From Bombyx mori (taxonomy: Eukaryota > Arthropoda > Insecta > Lepidoptera > Bombycidae), in contig NC_085108.1 in NCBI RefSeq assembly GCF_030269925.1, positions 4,278,001 through 4,342,000 of the forward strand: a stretch of DNA of 64,000 nt, written 5' to 3'. Below the pieces are notes generated by a model, which searched no databases, had not been told where the DNA came from, and saw nothing but the letters and a program-made list of their open reading frames with translations. Each line of letters starts with the position of its first letter. Position 1 is the first letter of the stretch. The translations under genes and the position numbers were made by a program. Shown in pieces: positions 8,988-19,462 of the stretch.

Positions 8988-9850
8988 CAGGGGTCGGCAA
9001 CCTGCGGCTCGCGAGTCACATGTGGCTCTTTGGGTATGAAACTGTGGCTCTCTAGTTCCATATGGAAATATTATTTATTTTAAGTATATATTAAAAAAAA
9101 AACATATTTTAATTTTTTTTCTGAATCGATTAACGAGGATTGGGCACCATTTATATCCATTCATTCTCAGCCCATTGTTCTAAGACTTAGAATCTAAGTA
9201 AATATTTAATTGTTTACATTTTTTACTTAAATAATAAGTGATTATCTAATAATACCAAATATACTATCTAATTTCTAGTAAAAACACTACTTATATAAGA
9301 ATAAATAGATATTTTTCTTATGAATAATTAGATTCGTCCTTTTTTATTAAAAAAAAATATTTAAGCATATACTACATATTTATTGTTGGCCAGAAATTTT
9401 CTGAACGTAGTTCCTTATGGGACGATGCGGACGGGTACCCTAACCGGGAAAAAAAGTCCGTAACGTAAGATTTTTATTAGTAATGCAGGCAGTGTACGAC
9501 TTAACTTTGTAATAACATACAACAAATAACATTTTTTTTTCATTCAGTGACCACGATCTCGGAGCGTTCGTTTGCGCAATACACTAACTCTTATGCAAAC
9601 AACCGTGAATGAAGTGTACCACAATAAGTTCGCACGTTGCCAAATGACCGTGGTTTGTTGCGAAACCTTCAGTTTTGTTTTCTTTATACCTCGAATAGAA
9701 CTTCAAATTAATATTTTTATAATAAGGAACTTCGTTCCTATCCGGTGTCCCACGACACCACACATCTTTTCTTGTGGCTCTTTATAAACTTTGAATATTT
9801 GTAGATTGTAATTTTTGGTTATTGCGACTCAAAATGTTGCCGACCTCATG
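8988..9850. mobile_element. hAT-like element, non-autonomous
   Basis: Left end CAGGGGTCGGCAACCTGCGG and right end tgttgccgacctcatg are inverted repeats of the hAT type (CAGGGGT). The repeated words 'tgtggctcttt' occur near both ends. Eight-base duplications are not clear (gggtgatg against gataatgc). No transposase frame is visible. Confidence 0.7.
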
Positions 9851-10529
9851 GATAATGCTTGAATATTTTATTAGTTTGCAAATTCCTGCAACGCTTCACT
9901 CTGACTATCGAAATGAGATCTACAGATGTACAGTCGTAAAATTAATAACACAGAACATGATATCGTTATCTTTTTGTTGTACAACGCTTTTTTTTTTGCT
10001 CTGGTAACATTAGGTGAATGTGAACAAAGTGATTGGCCATTGGTGAAAGGACAGCACGCCTTGGTCAAACTTAGAGTAAATATATATCACGACTAATTTT
10101 TTTTAATTTTTATAACCGGAATTTTTGTCCTTTAATCAAATATTCTAGTCTAAATATTTAAAAGTCGATGTGTACGTACTTTATAGACTTCGAAGCGATT
10201 GGACTGACCTAATGAAATTTTCAGAATATGTTTAGATTGACGTAGAGAAGCTGGTTTTATTGTTTTAAAATAAACTCACCTAACCTAAGATAAGATATAG
10301 ACAATATTAAAACTATTAAAAACAGTGTATTGTGTTGGATTAGGTTAAATAAAAATTTCATTAACACAAACCAGTCAAGAATTGGGAAGTCTAACGTTAC
10401 GCTGTAAGCGTCCGCAAAATTACGATTATTTTCAAATAAATAAAAAAAACAATTTTTTATCTATTTGGTATTTGAAAATCTATATTTTATTGTTAAATGT
10501 TTATAATAATAGAATGCAAATTATAGTAC
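9851..10529. other. No recognised feature
   Basis: AT-rich. 'aaaagtcgatgtgtacgt' near 10161 resembles text near 34900, perhaps old Helitron material. Open frames here lack motifs. Confidence 0.4.
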
Positions 10530-10690
10530 CAAAAATGGACGAAGTAAGAGAAACACTAAAGGAAGAAACAGAAAGAATCCCTTGTAATGGCACATTGCAA
10601 TGGATATATAACCCAAAGAAGATTGACGTCAGATAGATAGTCGGTCATAAAACTCATGCCAGATCCTTATGCAGCATGGTAAGAGGACAT
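10530..10690 (+). repeat. Old LINE fragment shared with 33.1 kb
   Basis: 'atggacgaagtaagagaaac' and 'gacgtcagatagatag' have diverged counterparts at 33130-33310. The translated piece (MDEVRETLKEETERIP) looks like a decayed LINE coding end. Confidence 0.5.
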
Positions 10691-10758
10691 AATGCGTCAC
10701 TTCCACAAGAAGAATGAGAAGATACATATCCTATATCTTATCTACTAATTTATTTTAA

Positions 10759-10912
10759 TCGGTTTGAAGGGTGGGGCAGCCGTTGTAATTATACTTGAGA
10801 CCTTAGAACTTATATCTCATGGTGGGTGGCGGCATTTACGTTGTGGATGCCTATGGACTCCGGTAACCACTTAACACCAGGTGAGCTGTGAGTTTGTCCA
10901 CCCATTTATGAA
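10759..10912 (+). repeat. Bm1-type SINE, strongly 5'-truncated
   Basis: Starts at 'tcggtttgaagggtggggc' and ends 'gtccacccatttatgaaaa'. Confidence 0.85.
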
Positions 10913-11133
10913 AAAAAAATGTTTATCTATTTTTAATCTATGTAAATTGGATAGCATCATGTATTGGAGTGGAACCCAAAATATTGCGTAATTACCGATA
11001 TCAGGGTTATACCTCTTGCGCACGTACCGTTTGGTACCATCCTTCTTTAAATATAAAACAATATACACCAGGGGTGGCCAAAGTGATTAAAACCAAGATC
11101 TACTCTTTACTGACGAAATACTCTATGATTTAC

Positions 11134-11408
11134 TGTTGTAAATATATCAAAATACAGATGCTACTAGTGACATCTCCTGATACTTAGTTATAATAACTAA
11201 TCTGTTTTCATTACATTCGATTTATTAAAGTTCGGTCATTCGCTTCCCGTCACAGTTTGAATCACGTTGTTTTATTTTATAATACAGATGCTACTAGTGA
11301 CATCTCCTGATACTTAGTTATAATAACTAATCTGTTTTCATTACATTCGATTTATTAAAGTTCGGTCATTCGCTTCCCGTCACAGTTTGAATCACGTTGT
11401 TTCATTTT
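11134..11408 (+). repeat. 5' LTR of the copia element, with 130-bp tandem duplication
   Basis: Begins TGTTGTAAATATATC, like copia LTRs, and ends just before the primer site; about 275 bp. Almost all of it is two near-identical 130-bp units (11151-11280 and 11281-11410) differing at one or two bases. No 3' LTR exists in the window. Confidence 0.7.
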
Positions 11409-11425
11409 AGGTTATGGGCCCAGAC
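11409..11425 (+). promoter_or_regulatory. Copia primer-binding site (initiator tRNA-Met half)
   Basis: GGTTATGGGCCCAG follows the LTR. It is the known copia primer site, complementary to the interior (anticodon side) of initiator tRNA-Met, which primes as a 5' half molecule. It then diverges to actcat, unlike the second copy at 14198. Confidence 0.85.
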
Positions 11426-11533
11426 TCATAAAGAATTAAAGTTAGTGAATTGATTGTTAGAATTATCCGTGTGATGAACAATATTTTTGCTAACAGTGTT
11501 CTAAAATATCAAAATCGTGCGTGAGTGGCAGTC

Positions 11534-14233
11534 ATGGCGTCTAGCTCCAATTATTTAATTAGCGTGCCTAAGCTAAGAGGACGCGAGAACTTTAGTGAGT
11601 GGTGTTTTGCGGCAGAGAACTTTCTAGTATTAGAAGGAATGGTTGGGTGCATTAAACCAGAACCCGGTGAGCCCCCAGCAGCTGCAGATGACGCTAAAAC
11701 AAAAGCAAAACTGATCCTTACCATCGACCCGACTCTTTACGTTCACATAAAAAGCGTCAATACATCGAAAGAATTGTGGGACAAATTAAAGATGCTGTTT
11801 GATGACTCTGGATACACAAGAAAAATCAACCTGTTGAGGAATCTGATATCTATTAGATTAGAAAATTGCACATCGATGACGTCGTATGTAACGCAAATTG
11901 TTGAAGCGGGTCAGAAGCTACAAGGTACGGGTTTTAACATAAATGACGAATGGATCGGTTCTATCATGTTGGCTGGATTATCTGAAAAGTATATGCCTAT
12001 GATAATGGCGATCGAACATTCGGGCATGATTATTACAACGGACGCCATTAAAGGGAAGTTGATGGACATGGAACCGGAAGATAGTGATGTGAATAATGCG
12101 TTTGCAAGTTTCAAGAATAAATCGATTCATCATTCAAAAAAGGTGAAGTCTATGCGATCTATGGTCGGTAAAGATGGTGGAAATCAAAGTACACAAGTGT
12201 CGCCATCTGTCAAGGATAAACCAAACGTCAAATGTTATGGTTGTAAACAATATGGCCACTATCGCAATCAGTGTACAAATACAAATATGCAAAAATCTTG
12301 GAAGATTTCGCAAGATTCACAAAGTAAAACTAAACCAACTAATGCATTCAGTGCTGTATTCTTTAATGGAACATTTGATAAGGACGATTGGTATGTAGAT
12401 TCAGGTGCAAGTTCACATTTAACGTGTAACATGGGTTGGCTAAAGGATGTTTGTTATTCTGGTTTTACCAAAGAGATAATGATTGCCAATCGAAGTACAG
12501 TTTCCGTAGAATGTTGTGGAACCGTAAACGTAACTACGTCAACCGCGGAAAACGATTACAACATAGCAGTAGAAAAAGTTTTGTGTGTACCTCAGTTGGC
12601 CACAAATTTATTGTCAGTGAGCCGACTAGTGAAACAGGGCAATAAGGTGCGTTTCACAGGCAAAGGGTGCGAAATATTTAATAAAAAACACACTTTGGTG
12701 GCTACTGCATCACTTATAAATGGTGTTTATAAATTGAATACTTCTACTAGTTTGGTGGCAGCAGCAATTGAGTCTCCAATAGTCTGGCATCGTCGATTGG
12801 GACATGTGAATAGCTTCAATATGAATAAAATGCCTGGTGCTGTGGAAGGAGTTCAGCTTACAGAGACGGCAAACATTAGCAAGTCAAATTGCATTGTATG
12901 CTGCGAAGGAAAACAGAGCCGATTACCTTTTGCTCATAAAGGAAATAGAAGTAATGAGTTGTTAGGTGTAATACATACTGATATTTGTGGTCCAATGGAA
13001 AATATATCACTTGGTGGATCAAGGTATTTCATTATTTTTGTTGATGATTATAGTCGTATGACACAAGTTTATTTTTTAAAAAGTAAAGATGAGGCTTTGC
13101 AGAGTTTCATCGATTATAAAGCTAAAGTTGAGAATTTATTGTCAAAGAGAATCAAAACTCTAAGAAGTGATAACGGCACAGAATTTTGTAATAAGAAATT
13201 TGAAAGTTATTTAAAGAATTCAGGTATTAATCATCAAAAAACTAATGCATATACACCAGAACAAAATGGACTCTGTGAGAGGATGAACCGAACAATTGTA
13301 GAAAAAGCCAAATGTCTCCTCTTTGATGCTAAACTTAGCAAGAACTTCTGGGCAGAAGCTGTTAACACAGCTGTTTATTTACAAAATAGAATTGTGAAAA
13401 CTGGATTAAACAACCGCACGCCATATGAGGTATGGACAGGTACTAAGCCAAACCTGAGTCACTTAAGAATATTCGGAAGCACTGTTATGAAACACATTCC
13501 TAAAGAAAAAAGACAGAAATGGGACAAAAAGTCTGAACAATGCATACTTATAGGCTATCCTGAAGATGTTAAGGGATACCGTATATACAATCCTGCAACA
13601 CAGAGCATCACAACAAGTCGAGATGTTATATTTATAGAAGAAAATAACTTAGATGAACAGAAAATCATTGAAATAAAAGAAGATGATTTAAGTAATAAAT
13701 CATTGTCACCTTCAGTGGGAGATTTACCGGACACCAGTAGGGAGGATTCATTTACTTCAGCTGAAAATGCTACTGACTTGGATGAAACCTACGTACCATC
13801 TTCTGAGGATGAGGAGTCCTTGAAATTAGAAAAAGACCTGCTGAGAACATTACCGAAAAGGCACAGAAAGCAACCTGACAGATATGGATATATGTGTACA
13901 GAAGAATGTAACAATCCAGTCAGAGATGAATTGACATTAGAAGAGGCACTGGAAGGACCAGAAAAGGAGCACTGGGAACAGGCTATCAAAGAAGAACTGA
14001 AAAGTTTTGAAGACAACAAGGCATGGGATATTGTTGACGTTCCTGTAAGTGGCAACATTGTAAAGTGCAAGTGGGTTCTTAAAAAGAAATACGATGCTGA
14101 AAATAATGTGCGATATCGAGCGAGACTTGTGGCTAAAGGTTGTTCACAAAGATATGGTGAGGACTACAGTGAAACTTTCTCTCCTGTGGTGCGGCGGTTA
14201 TGGGCCCAGCACGCTTCCAATGCCATTTCTTGA
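11534..14233 (+). CDS. Copia gag-protease-integrase-RT, 3'-truncated
   Basis: One open frame of about 899 codons from the ATG at 11534 (GTG codons upstream are ignored). In order: a copia-type Gag (LRGRENFSEW near residue 18); a zinc knuckle CYGCKQYGHYRNQC near 235; aspartic protease WYVDSGASSH near 287; a pre-integrase HRRLGH motif near 422; integrase with DICGP, DDYSR, LRSDNGTEF and TPEQNGLCERMN; and the start of reverse transcriptase (KCKWVLKKKY, RARLVAKG, YSETFSPVVR). Full copia pol goes on for several hundred residues with the YVDD box and RNase H. Here the frame leaves RT after SPVVR and ends 12 codons later in antisense tRNA. The absence of stops suggests a recent insertion. It cannot encode an active RT, but Gag, protease and integrase could in principle be made. 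Confidence 0.92.
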   Translation: MASSSNYLISVPKLRGRENFSEWCFAAENFLVLEGMVGCIKPEPGEPPAAADDAKTKAKLILTIDPTLYVHIKSVNTSKELWDKLKMLFDDSGYTRKINLLRNLISIRLENCTSMTSYVTQIVEAGQKLQGTGFNINDEWIGSIMLAGLSEKYMPMIMAIEHSGMIITTDAIKGKLMDMEPEDSDVNNAFASFKNKSIHHSKKVKSMRSMVGKDGGNQSTQVSPSVKDKPNVKCYGCKQYGHYRNQCTNTNMQKSWKISQDSQSKTKPTNAFSAVFFNGTFDKDDWYVDSGASSHLTCNMGWLKDVCYSGFTKEIMIANRSTVSVECCGTVNVTTSTAENDYNIAVEKVLCVPQLATNLLSVSRLVKQGNKVRFTGKGCEIFNKKHTLVATASLINGVYKLNTSTSLVAAAIESPIVWHRRLGHVNSFNMNKMPGAVEGVQLTETANISKSNCIVCCEGKQSRLPFAHKGNRSNELLGVIHTDICGPMENISLGGSRYFIIFVDDYSRMTQVYFLKSKDEALQSFIDYKAKVENLLSKRIKTLRSDNGTEFCNKKFESYLKNSGINHQKTNAYTPEQNGLCERMNRTIVEKAKCLLFDAKLSKNFWAEAVNTAVYLQNRIVKTGLNNRTPYEVWTGTKPNLSHLRIFGSTVMKHIPKEKRQKWDKKSEQCILIGYPEDVKGYRIYNPATQSITTSRDVIFIEENNLDEQKIIEIKEDDLSNKSLSPSVGDLPDTSREDSFTSAENATDLDETYVPSSEDEESLKLEKDLLRTLPKRHRKQPDRYGYMCTEECNNPVRDELTLEEALEGPEKEHWEQAIKEELKSFEDNKAWDIVDVPVSGNIVKCKWVLKKKYDAENNVRYRARLVAKGCSQRYGEDYSETFSPVVRRLWAQHASNAIS
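14197..14228 (+). other. Antisense initiator tRNA-Met copy at the copia 3' break
   Basis: GGTTATGGGCCCAGCACGCT, then tcca (14198-14221), is the reverse complement of the 5' half of insect initiator tRNA-Met, from the copia primer's 3' end back into the D arm. It joins directly to the codons for SPVVR. The element's own primer site (11410) diverges after GCCCAG, so this is not a second primer site. Confidence 0.8.
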
Positions 14234-14334
14234 AATTTAATGAACGTAGTTCAGTATACAAATAAGTAGTATATTTTCTTTTTTTAAAAAGATCAATATA
14301 AAGCTGAGATTATATAATAAAAGAACTATTGTTT
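14234..14334. other. Residual hAT interior
   Basis: AT-rich sequence between the copia break and the Bm1. No motif. Confidence 0.4.
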
Positions 14335-14532
14335 TTTTTAAGGCTTATTAGGGTGGACGAGCTAACAGCCCACCTGGTGTTAAGTGGTTACTGGAGCCCA
14401 TAGACGTCCACAACGTAAATGGGCCACCCATCTTGAGATATAAGTTCTAAGGTCTCAGTTTAGTTACAACGACTGCCCCACCCTTCAAACCGAAACGTAT
14501 TACTGTTTCACGACAGAAATAGGCAGGGATAT
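14335..14532 (-). repeat. Bm1-type SINE, 5'-truncated
   Basis: Starts near 'aaggcttattagggtggac' and stops at 'cagaaataggcagggat', so it lacks the 5' part of the body as well as the head. Confidence 0.88.
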
Positions 14533-14956
14533 TTTGTGGAAGGGATGATAAATAATGTGACTTAATGTTCATTAACAAATGATACAAGATGAAGATGATG
14601 CGTGCAGCAATTGGGTGATTACGTTGCGCAGTCTATAGTTCTATATATTTATATTTTTTTGTCTTGCCACGATCGACTGAACTAATCTAACTAAATAATA
14701 ATCGTCTAAATAATAAATTGATCGATCGCGATCTACCGGTTGGCCACCCCTGCTATATACCTTAAAAAAATAAGCCAATTAAACAGTTTCAAGTTAAATA
14801 TGGACAAGTGTATCGGTCGATACATATTAGAAACGATGTTGCAATATTAACACTTATAAACACATGTGCGTCCCACTTTCATTCCCAGAGCTTCATGTCA
14901 ATAAATGCAGTTGCGACACACGGATCCGCTTATGTTTTTAATTGGGTTTAAATTAT

Positions 14957-15384
14957 GTCGTCGTGGCCTAAAGGATAAGACGTCCGGTGCATTCGTGTTG
15001 AGCGATGCACCGGTGTTCGAATCCCAGGCGGGTAGCAATTTTTGTGATGAAATACGTACTCAACAAATGCTCACGATTGGCTTCCACGGTGAAGGAATAA
15101 TACCGTGTAATAAAAATCAAACCCGCAAATTTTAATTTGGTGGTAGGACCTCTTGTGAGTCCACGCAGGTAGGTACCACCACCACCCCGCCTATTGCCTG
15201 CCGTGAAGCAGTAATACGTTTCGGTTTGAAGGGTGGGGCAGCCGTTGTAACTATACTTGAGAGCTTAGAACTTATATCTCAAGGTGAGTGGCGCATTTAC
15301 GTCGTAGATGTCTATGGGCTCCAGTAGCCACTTAACACCAGGTGGGCTGTGAGCTCGTCCACCCATCTAAGCAATAAAAAAAAT
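14957..15384 (+). mobile_element. Bm1-type SINE, full length
   Basis: Head 'gtcgtcgtggcctaaaggat' (A-box region) and 'gtgttcgaatccc' (B box, near 15014), then the middle 'aatcaaacccgcaaa' and the standard body and A-rich tail. The open frame at 14905-15135 is inside the head and is not a gene. Confidence 0.92.
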
Positions 15385-15494
15385 TAGTATTATATTGTTT
15401 TTAAGAGAACATTGATATGTTACTCTGCAGCTCCCATACCAGTTTGTGGGAGTGCTAATGTTTAAAAAAATAGTAGGCTTGCAGCTTAGTGCAC

Positions 15495-15769
15495 GTGAAA
15501 GAAGTGAAACTTCTTTTGCGATCAGTATTGTGGTTTTCTTAATTTTTCATCCTTTAAGCAATTTAACTTGTCACAGGGAATGCTGTGTATAAGAGAAATG
15601 ACTTAGCACGCTTTGTCCCTTTCCTCTCTCCACGGTCGAGTGGTTCGCGAGACGCTCTGTCTATTTTCTCACTCTCACTCTTACTAAATTGTATCTTTTC
15701 TCTCTAGCCGTAACGAACCTGGCGAGAGTAAATTTTTTCTCTCAACGCGTCTAAAGAAGTTTCACTACA
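15495..15769. mobile_element. MITE-like element with GTGAAACTTCTTT ends
   Basis: Left 'aagtgaaacttcttttgcg' (15502-15520) and right 'cgcgtctaaagaagtttcac' (15747-15766) are inverted repeats. Similar design to 697-1045. Confidence 0.55.
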
Positions 15770-16423
15770 AAAGCATTCTGGCTACAGGCTTGAACGTAAT
15801 ATTGTTATAGACTGTTCGCTTGGGCATGATCAAAAGAACTTTTTATTACGTACATACATGTACTTAAGAAGCGAGAATATGCACATGTTTTAAGCATTAT
15901 AAAAATACCTTAATCCCATCGGAACATGAGCTATTTTTGTTACTATGTTTACAGATATAAGACTTTATTATTTCTATGATTACCTCGGAATATCTACGAA
16001 CAAACACTTAAATAGAAACCGTATGCTTTTTTCTCTTAATTTCATACAACATCATTGAAATTTATCTTATACCTTTAAACGGCTCCAACGATTTTCCATA
16101 AACTTTAGTATACAGGGGATTTCGGGGGCGATAAATCGATCTAGCTACGATTTATGTTGTTTTATTCGTGTTTTCAATAATCAACTCTTCCCGACATCTA
16201 TTGGCGAATAGTAATGCTATTTTTCTTAATTGAGAGCAACTAACCGCTTTATAGACTATCAAAAAAAATCTCATCAATCATCATCTAGTTTACATTAAAC
16301 CTTATGTTGAAATTCCATAGACCGTATTGAATTCGAAGTGAAGTTCTTTAAGTACAAGAAATGTACACGAAAATGAATTCACAATTCAGCTTTGATTATG
16401 TAATTATCCGTATTTGAACAGTA
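15770..16423. other. No recognised feature
   Basis: AT-rich unique-looking sequence without motifs. Confidence 0.5.
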
Positions 16424-16569
16424 TTAGGGCCTGTCCGCACAGAGATATTTAACCGCGAGGTTTTTAGTCGCGCGTATTAAATTCCGCGATCGGATTTACA
16501 CATTGCGAATAAAATTTCGTATTATTTTCGTCAGTTTAATTCAGTTCTCGGCTGAGACGCACGTGTAAA

Positions 16570-16815
16570 ATGGACAACCGAACAAAAATTTTAATTTATC
16601 TAATGCTAAGGCGGCGTAACAGACGTATCAAACGATGTCACGAGCAATGGATTCACCCACTTACGGCATTGAGACCCATGAAAGGATTTTTCGACATAAA
16701 ATATCAAGAGTTGCGAAAATACAGCAAAAAGTTAGTTGGTCCACGTCAATCTCATCATTTTCTTGTACGGCCGCCGATCGGGCGGGAGAAGAAGCGCGCG
16801 ACACCTCTTCAATAG
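16570..16815 (+). pseudogene. Harbinger-like transposase N-terminus, truncated
   Basis: 81 codons from ATG. The stretch HEQWIHPLTALRPMKGFF, then DIKYQELRKY, matches the N-terminal pattern of Harbinger transposases (W-V/I-H-P ... G-x-F ... L-R). The following DDE domain is missing, so it is not functional. Confidence 0.6.
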
Positions 16816-17034
16816 CGACGTTGCACGACTGAGCGAAACGCGCGAATTTTATTCCACAGTGCAAACACAGCCATACTTACTATATGAGTCGTCTATTATC
16901 AAAGGTGTGCAAATCTGTGCATTTGGACAAAAAAATGTTATTGATATGTCAATACAGATTGATTTGAATATAATCGTCCCCTTCAAAGAATACGGTACAA
17001 AACCTGCATTAAATAAAGGTTAATAGTTAACCTG

Positions 17035-17226
17035 TTATTTATCTAAGATGTCGTTCCGAAGAGTTTTGTGACTGCCAATGGAATACAAAGTCAATAATTC
17101 GTTTTTCTGATTTACCAATAATTGTCCAAAAGTCAGATTGCCGGCTTTGATAATAGTCGGCTCATATACGGTACATAATATTCGCGCGGAAATAAATCGC
17201 ACCGCTTCGCGTTCAATTTGCATCAA
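17035..17226 (-). pseudogene. C-terminal fragment of a Harbinger-carried protein
   Basis: 63 codons on the minus strand ending NDILDK-stop. The segment TIIKAGNLTFGQLLVNQKNE recurs nearly unchanged on the plus strand at 18715-18838, so this is protein-derived sequence of the element. Function not recognised; it might be the element's second protein or a transposase end. Confidence 0.45.
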
Positions 17227-17348
17227 GTCACAGATTGTTTTCCCGCGCGATTTTTTTACCGCCAGTGCGGATACTCCTTAATAAATGTGTTACAGAATTA
17301 CGAGAAAAAAATCGCGCGGTGAAATATCGCTGTGTGGACAAGGCCTTA

Positions 17349-17727
17349 ATTTAGTTTGTCATTCAGACAAACAGTTTGGCAATGTGTGTACAAGTTTATT
17401 TCAATTTAGATTGTGTTTATTGAAAATTAAGATACTGGAATTGTGAACTTATTTAACTATTAATACAATTTATAATATTAATTTATTAAGCATGTGAAGG
17501 TCTCATCACCGAAGCTAAACTCGAATAAAGTACTAGTTCAAAGTAAACAGAAAACTTACTTAAGATTAAATATATATATATACTAATAAAAATGACATAT
17601 TTAATGTACTTTCTGACTACTAAAAGCTAATTTCTGTTGTCGGTAAGTAAAACGGACAATTGTGCAATTGTCATCCTCTTCTACACCTTCATGTCCCAAA
17701 TTAAGAGTTTTTTGGTTCTTTTTGCGT
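17349..17727. other. No recognised feature
   Basis: AT-rich, with a short TA repeat near 17570-17582. Confidence 0.5.
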
Positions 17728-17945
17728 ATCCGACCACTAGTAGCGAGTAGCCCACTGAGGTTCTCGCCGGATCTTCTCAGTGGGTCGCGTTTCCGATCCG
17801 GTGGTAGATTCTGCGAAGCACTGCTCTTACTAGGGTCAGTGTTAGCAACTCTCCGGTTGAGCCCCGTGAGCTCACCTACAAACGTTAGGGTGAAGCTGAA
17901 ATAGCCTCTCAAGGCTATCAGCATAGACAGGGAAAAAAAAAAAGT
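17728..17945 (+). repeat. LINE-alpha 3' region
   Basis: 'tctcgccggatcttctcagt' through 'aaggctatcagcatagacag' and a poly-A tail. Confidence 0.88.
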
Positions 17946-18707
17946 TGCGAGTTAATCTCGGCAGTATTTTTTATTGCTACTTACATAGAAAGACGCGTTC
18001 AAGATCTAAATATTTTTAATTAATTTTGTCCGACGTATTGTATCGCCGAATTACAGTCTCGTCATTATTATTTGTAGTTATAACGCGAAGGTAGTTTGCA
18101 GTCGTCACGTCCTCGTGAGGTCGTTGACCCTACACTATATGATCGTGTTCCATTGCCCACGATGCAGTAATGTGTATGATTTATGTTATGTTTTAGTACT
18201 GTCGTACTGGGAATCGTCAATCGTTTTGAATTCTCGAGAAAATTTTCATGACTCTAAATGTCTTGAATTGGAAAACACTTGGACCTGTGCCATAGGAAGA
18301 TGCGTCTTTTTATCCTTAGCACGTAATATTCTATCTACATAACAATTCTCAGGAGACTCAGAATGTTGTAGACATGATTTGAATATTAAAATCGAACCTA
18401 TAATCAACTAACTTAAGACATAATCCCTTGGCCATTACACTCATTGGAGACTTTCACTCACATCTTGCATATTGCTTCTTTTTTTTAATGATCTAAACTG
18501 GGACAACGAATACAATACATAAATAGATAGTCGGAAACTGTAAAATATTAAAATACTAAAAGAAATATTATAGATTTTTTAATGCTTTAATGGATGAACA
18601 ATGTCGCGGGACATCTAGTGTTTATGGTTTCCGAAGCCTTTGCGACGCCACCCATTTTGGGACTTGAGATCATGACACGGAGTTAGTAATCGGGTCTACT
18701 CGAAGCA
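17946..18707. other. No recognised feature
   Basis: An open frame at 18115-18342 has no recognisable motif or splice context. Confidence 0.45.
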
Positions 18708-18992
18708 AATGAGTCGACTATTATCAAAACCGGCAATGTGACTTTTGGACAATTATTGGTAAATCAGAAAAACGAATTATTGACTTTGTATTCTATTGGC
18801 AGTCACAAAACTCTTCTGAACGACATTTTAGATAAATAACAGGTTAAGTATTAACCTTTATTTAATGCAGGTTTTGAACCGTATTCTTTGAAGGAGACGA
18901 TTATATTCAAATCAATCTGTATTGACATATCAATAACATTTTTTTGTCCAAATGGACAGATTGCCACCTTTGATAATAGACGACTCAAATAA
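18708..18992 (-). repeat. Inverted fragment of the Harbinger-like interior
   Basis: Reverse-complement relative of about 16880-17165, from 'gagtcgactattatcaaaac' to 'gataatagacgactca'. Terminal repeats are absent. Confidence 0.75.
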
Positions 18993-19462
18993 GCGAACGG
19001 ATCACCTGAAGCGAAGCGGAAGAAGTGATTTGAGAATTTTAAAGTGTTCGTTAAGTGTTTTTTAAGTTAAATAGAGTTTTAATCTGTACTTCGGTAGAAT
19101 TTTTATTTATCCCGAACCCAGTGCGTAGCAATAGTAAAGCAATTATTGTTAAACGTATACTATTTTAAAGAGCCCGTTTAAAATCCAATTATTACCGATA
19201 ACAGTTCTAAGATTGTTGAAGTAATAGCTGTCATAATTATTACGAAAAAAACATTGGTTTATTACACGGCGTCTTTTTATTGCTATGTACATATTATATT
19301 GTCGCATTGCTACAACGTGAATTCTTCCACATGTTTCGATCGAGTATTTATTTAATAATTTAAAAAAAGCCGCGCTCTTGTAACGTAAAATGAAAAGTGA
19401 TTCGCGAGAAAGTATTTGTCATTAATATTAAGGCACTGTATTTAATTGCGGGTTTAATTTTT
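18993..19462. other. No recognised feature
   Basis: AT-rich; nothing seen. Confidence 0.5.

Larger units (their letters stand above)
11069..14752. mobile_element. hAT-like element containing a copia insertion
   Basis: Both ends are CAGGGGTGGCCAA (11069-11081 and the reverse complement at 14740-14752), a typical hAT terminus, followed on each side by a gatctac word. Flanks share 'atatac' but not a clean 8-bp duplication. The interior is split by the copia element (11134 to about 14228) and a Bm1 (14335-14532), leaving under 400 bp of its own sequence. Confidence 0.65.
16427..17345. mobile_element. PIF/Harbinger-like element, 919 bp
   Basis: Ends GGGCCTGTCCGCACAGAGAT and, reversed, GGCCTTGTCCACACAGCGAT are inverted repeats that continue through ATATTT-ACCGCG. 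Both flanks are TTA (16424-16426, 17346-17348), the Harbinger target. It contains a transposase N-terminal remnant and a minus-strand frame, so it is an internally deleted derivative. Confidence 0.8.

Noticed and set aside
14905..15135. Small protein gene
   Set aside because: The frame lies in the head of a full Bm1; similar frames appear in other copies.
18115..18342. 75-codon protein gene
   Set aside because: No homology recognised, no splice or promoter context, and composition like random sequence.
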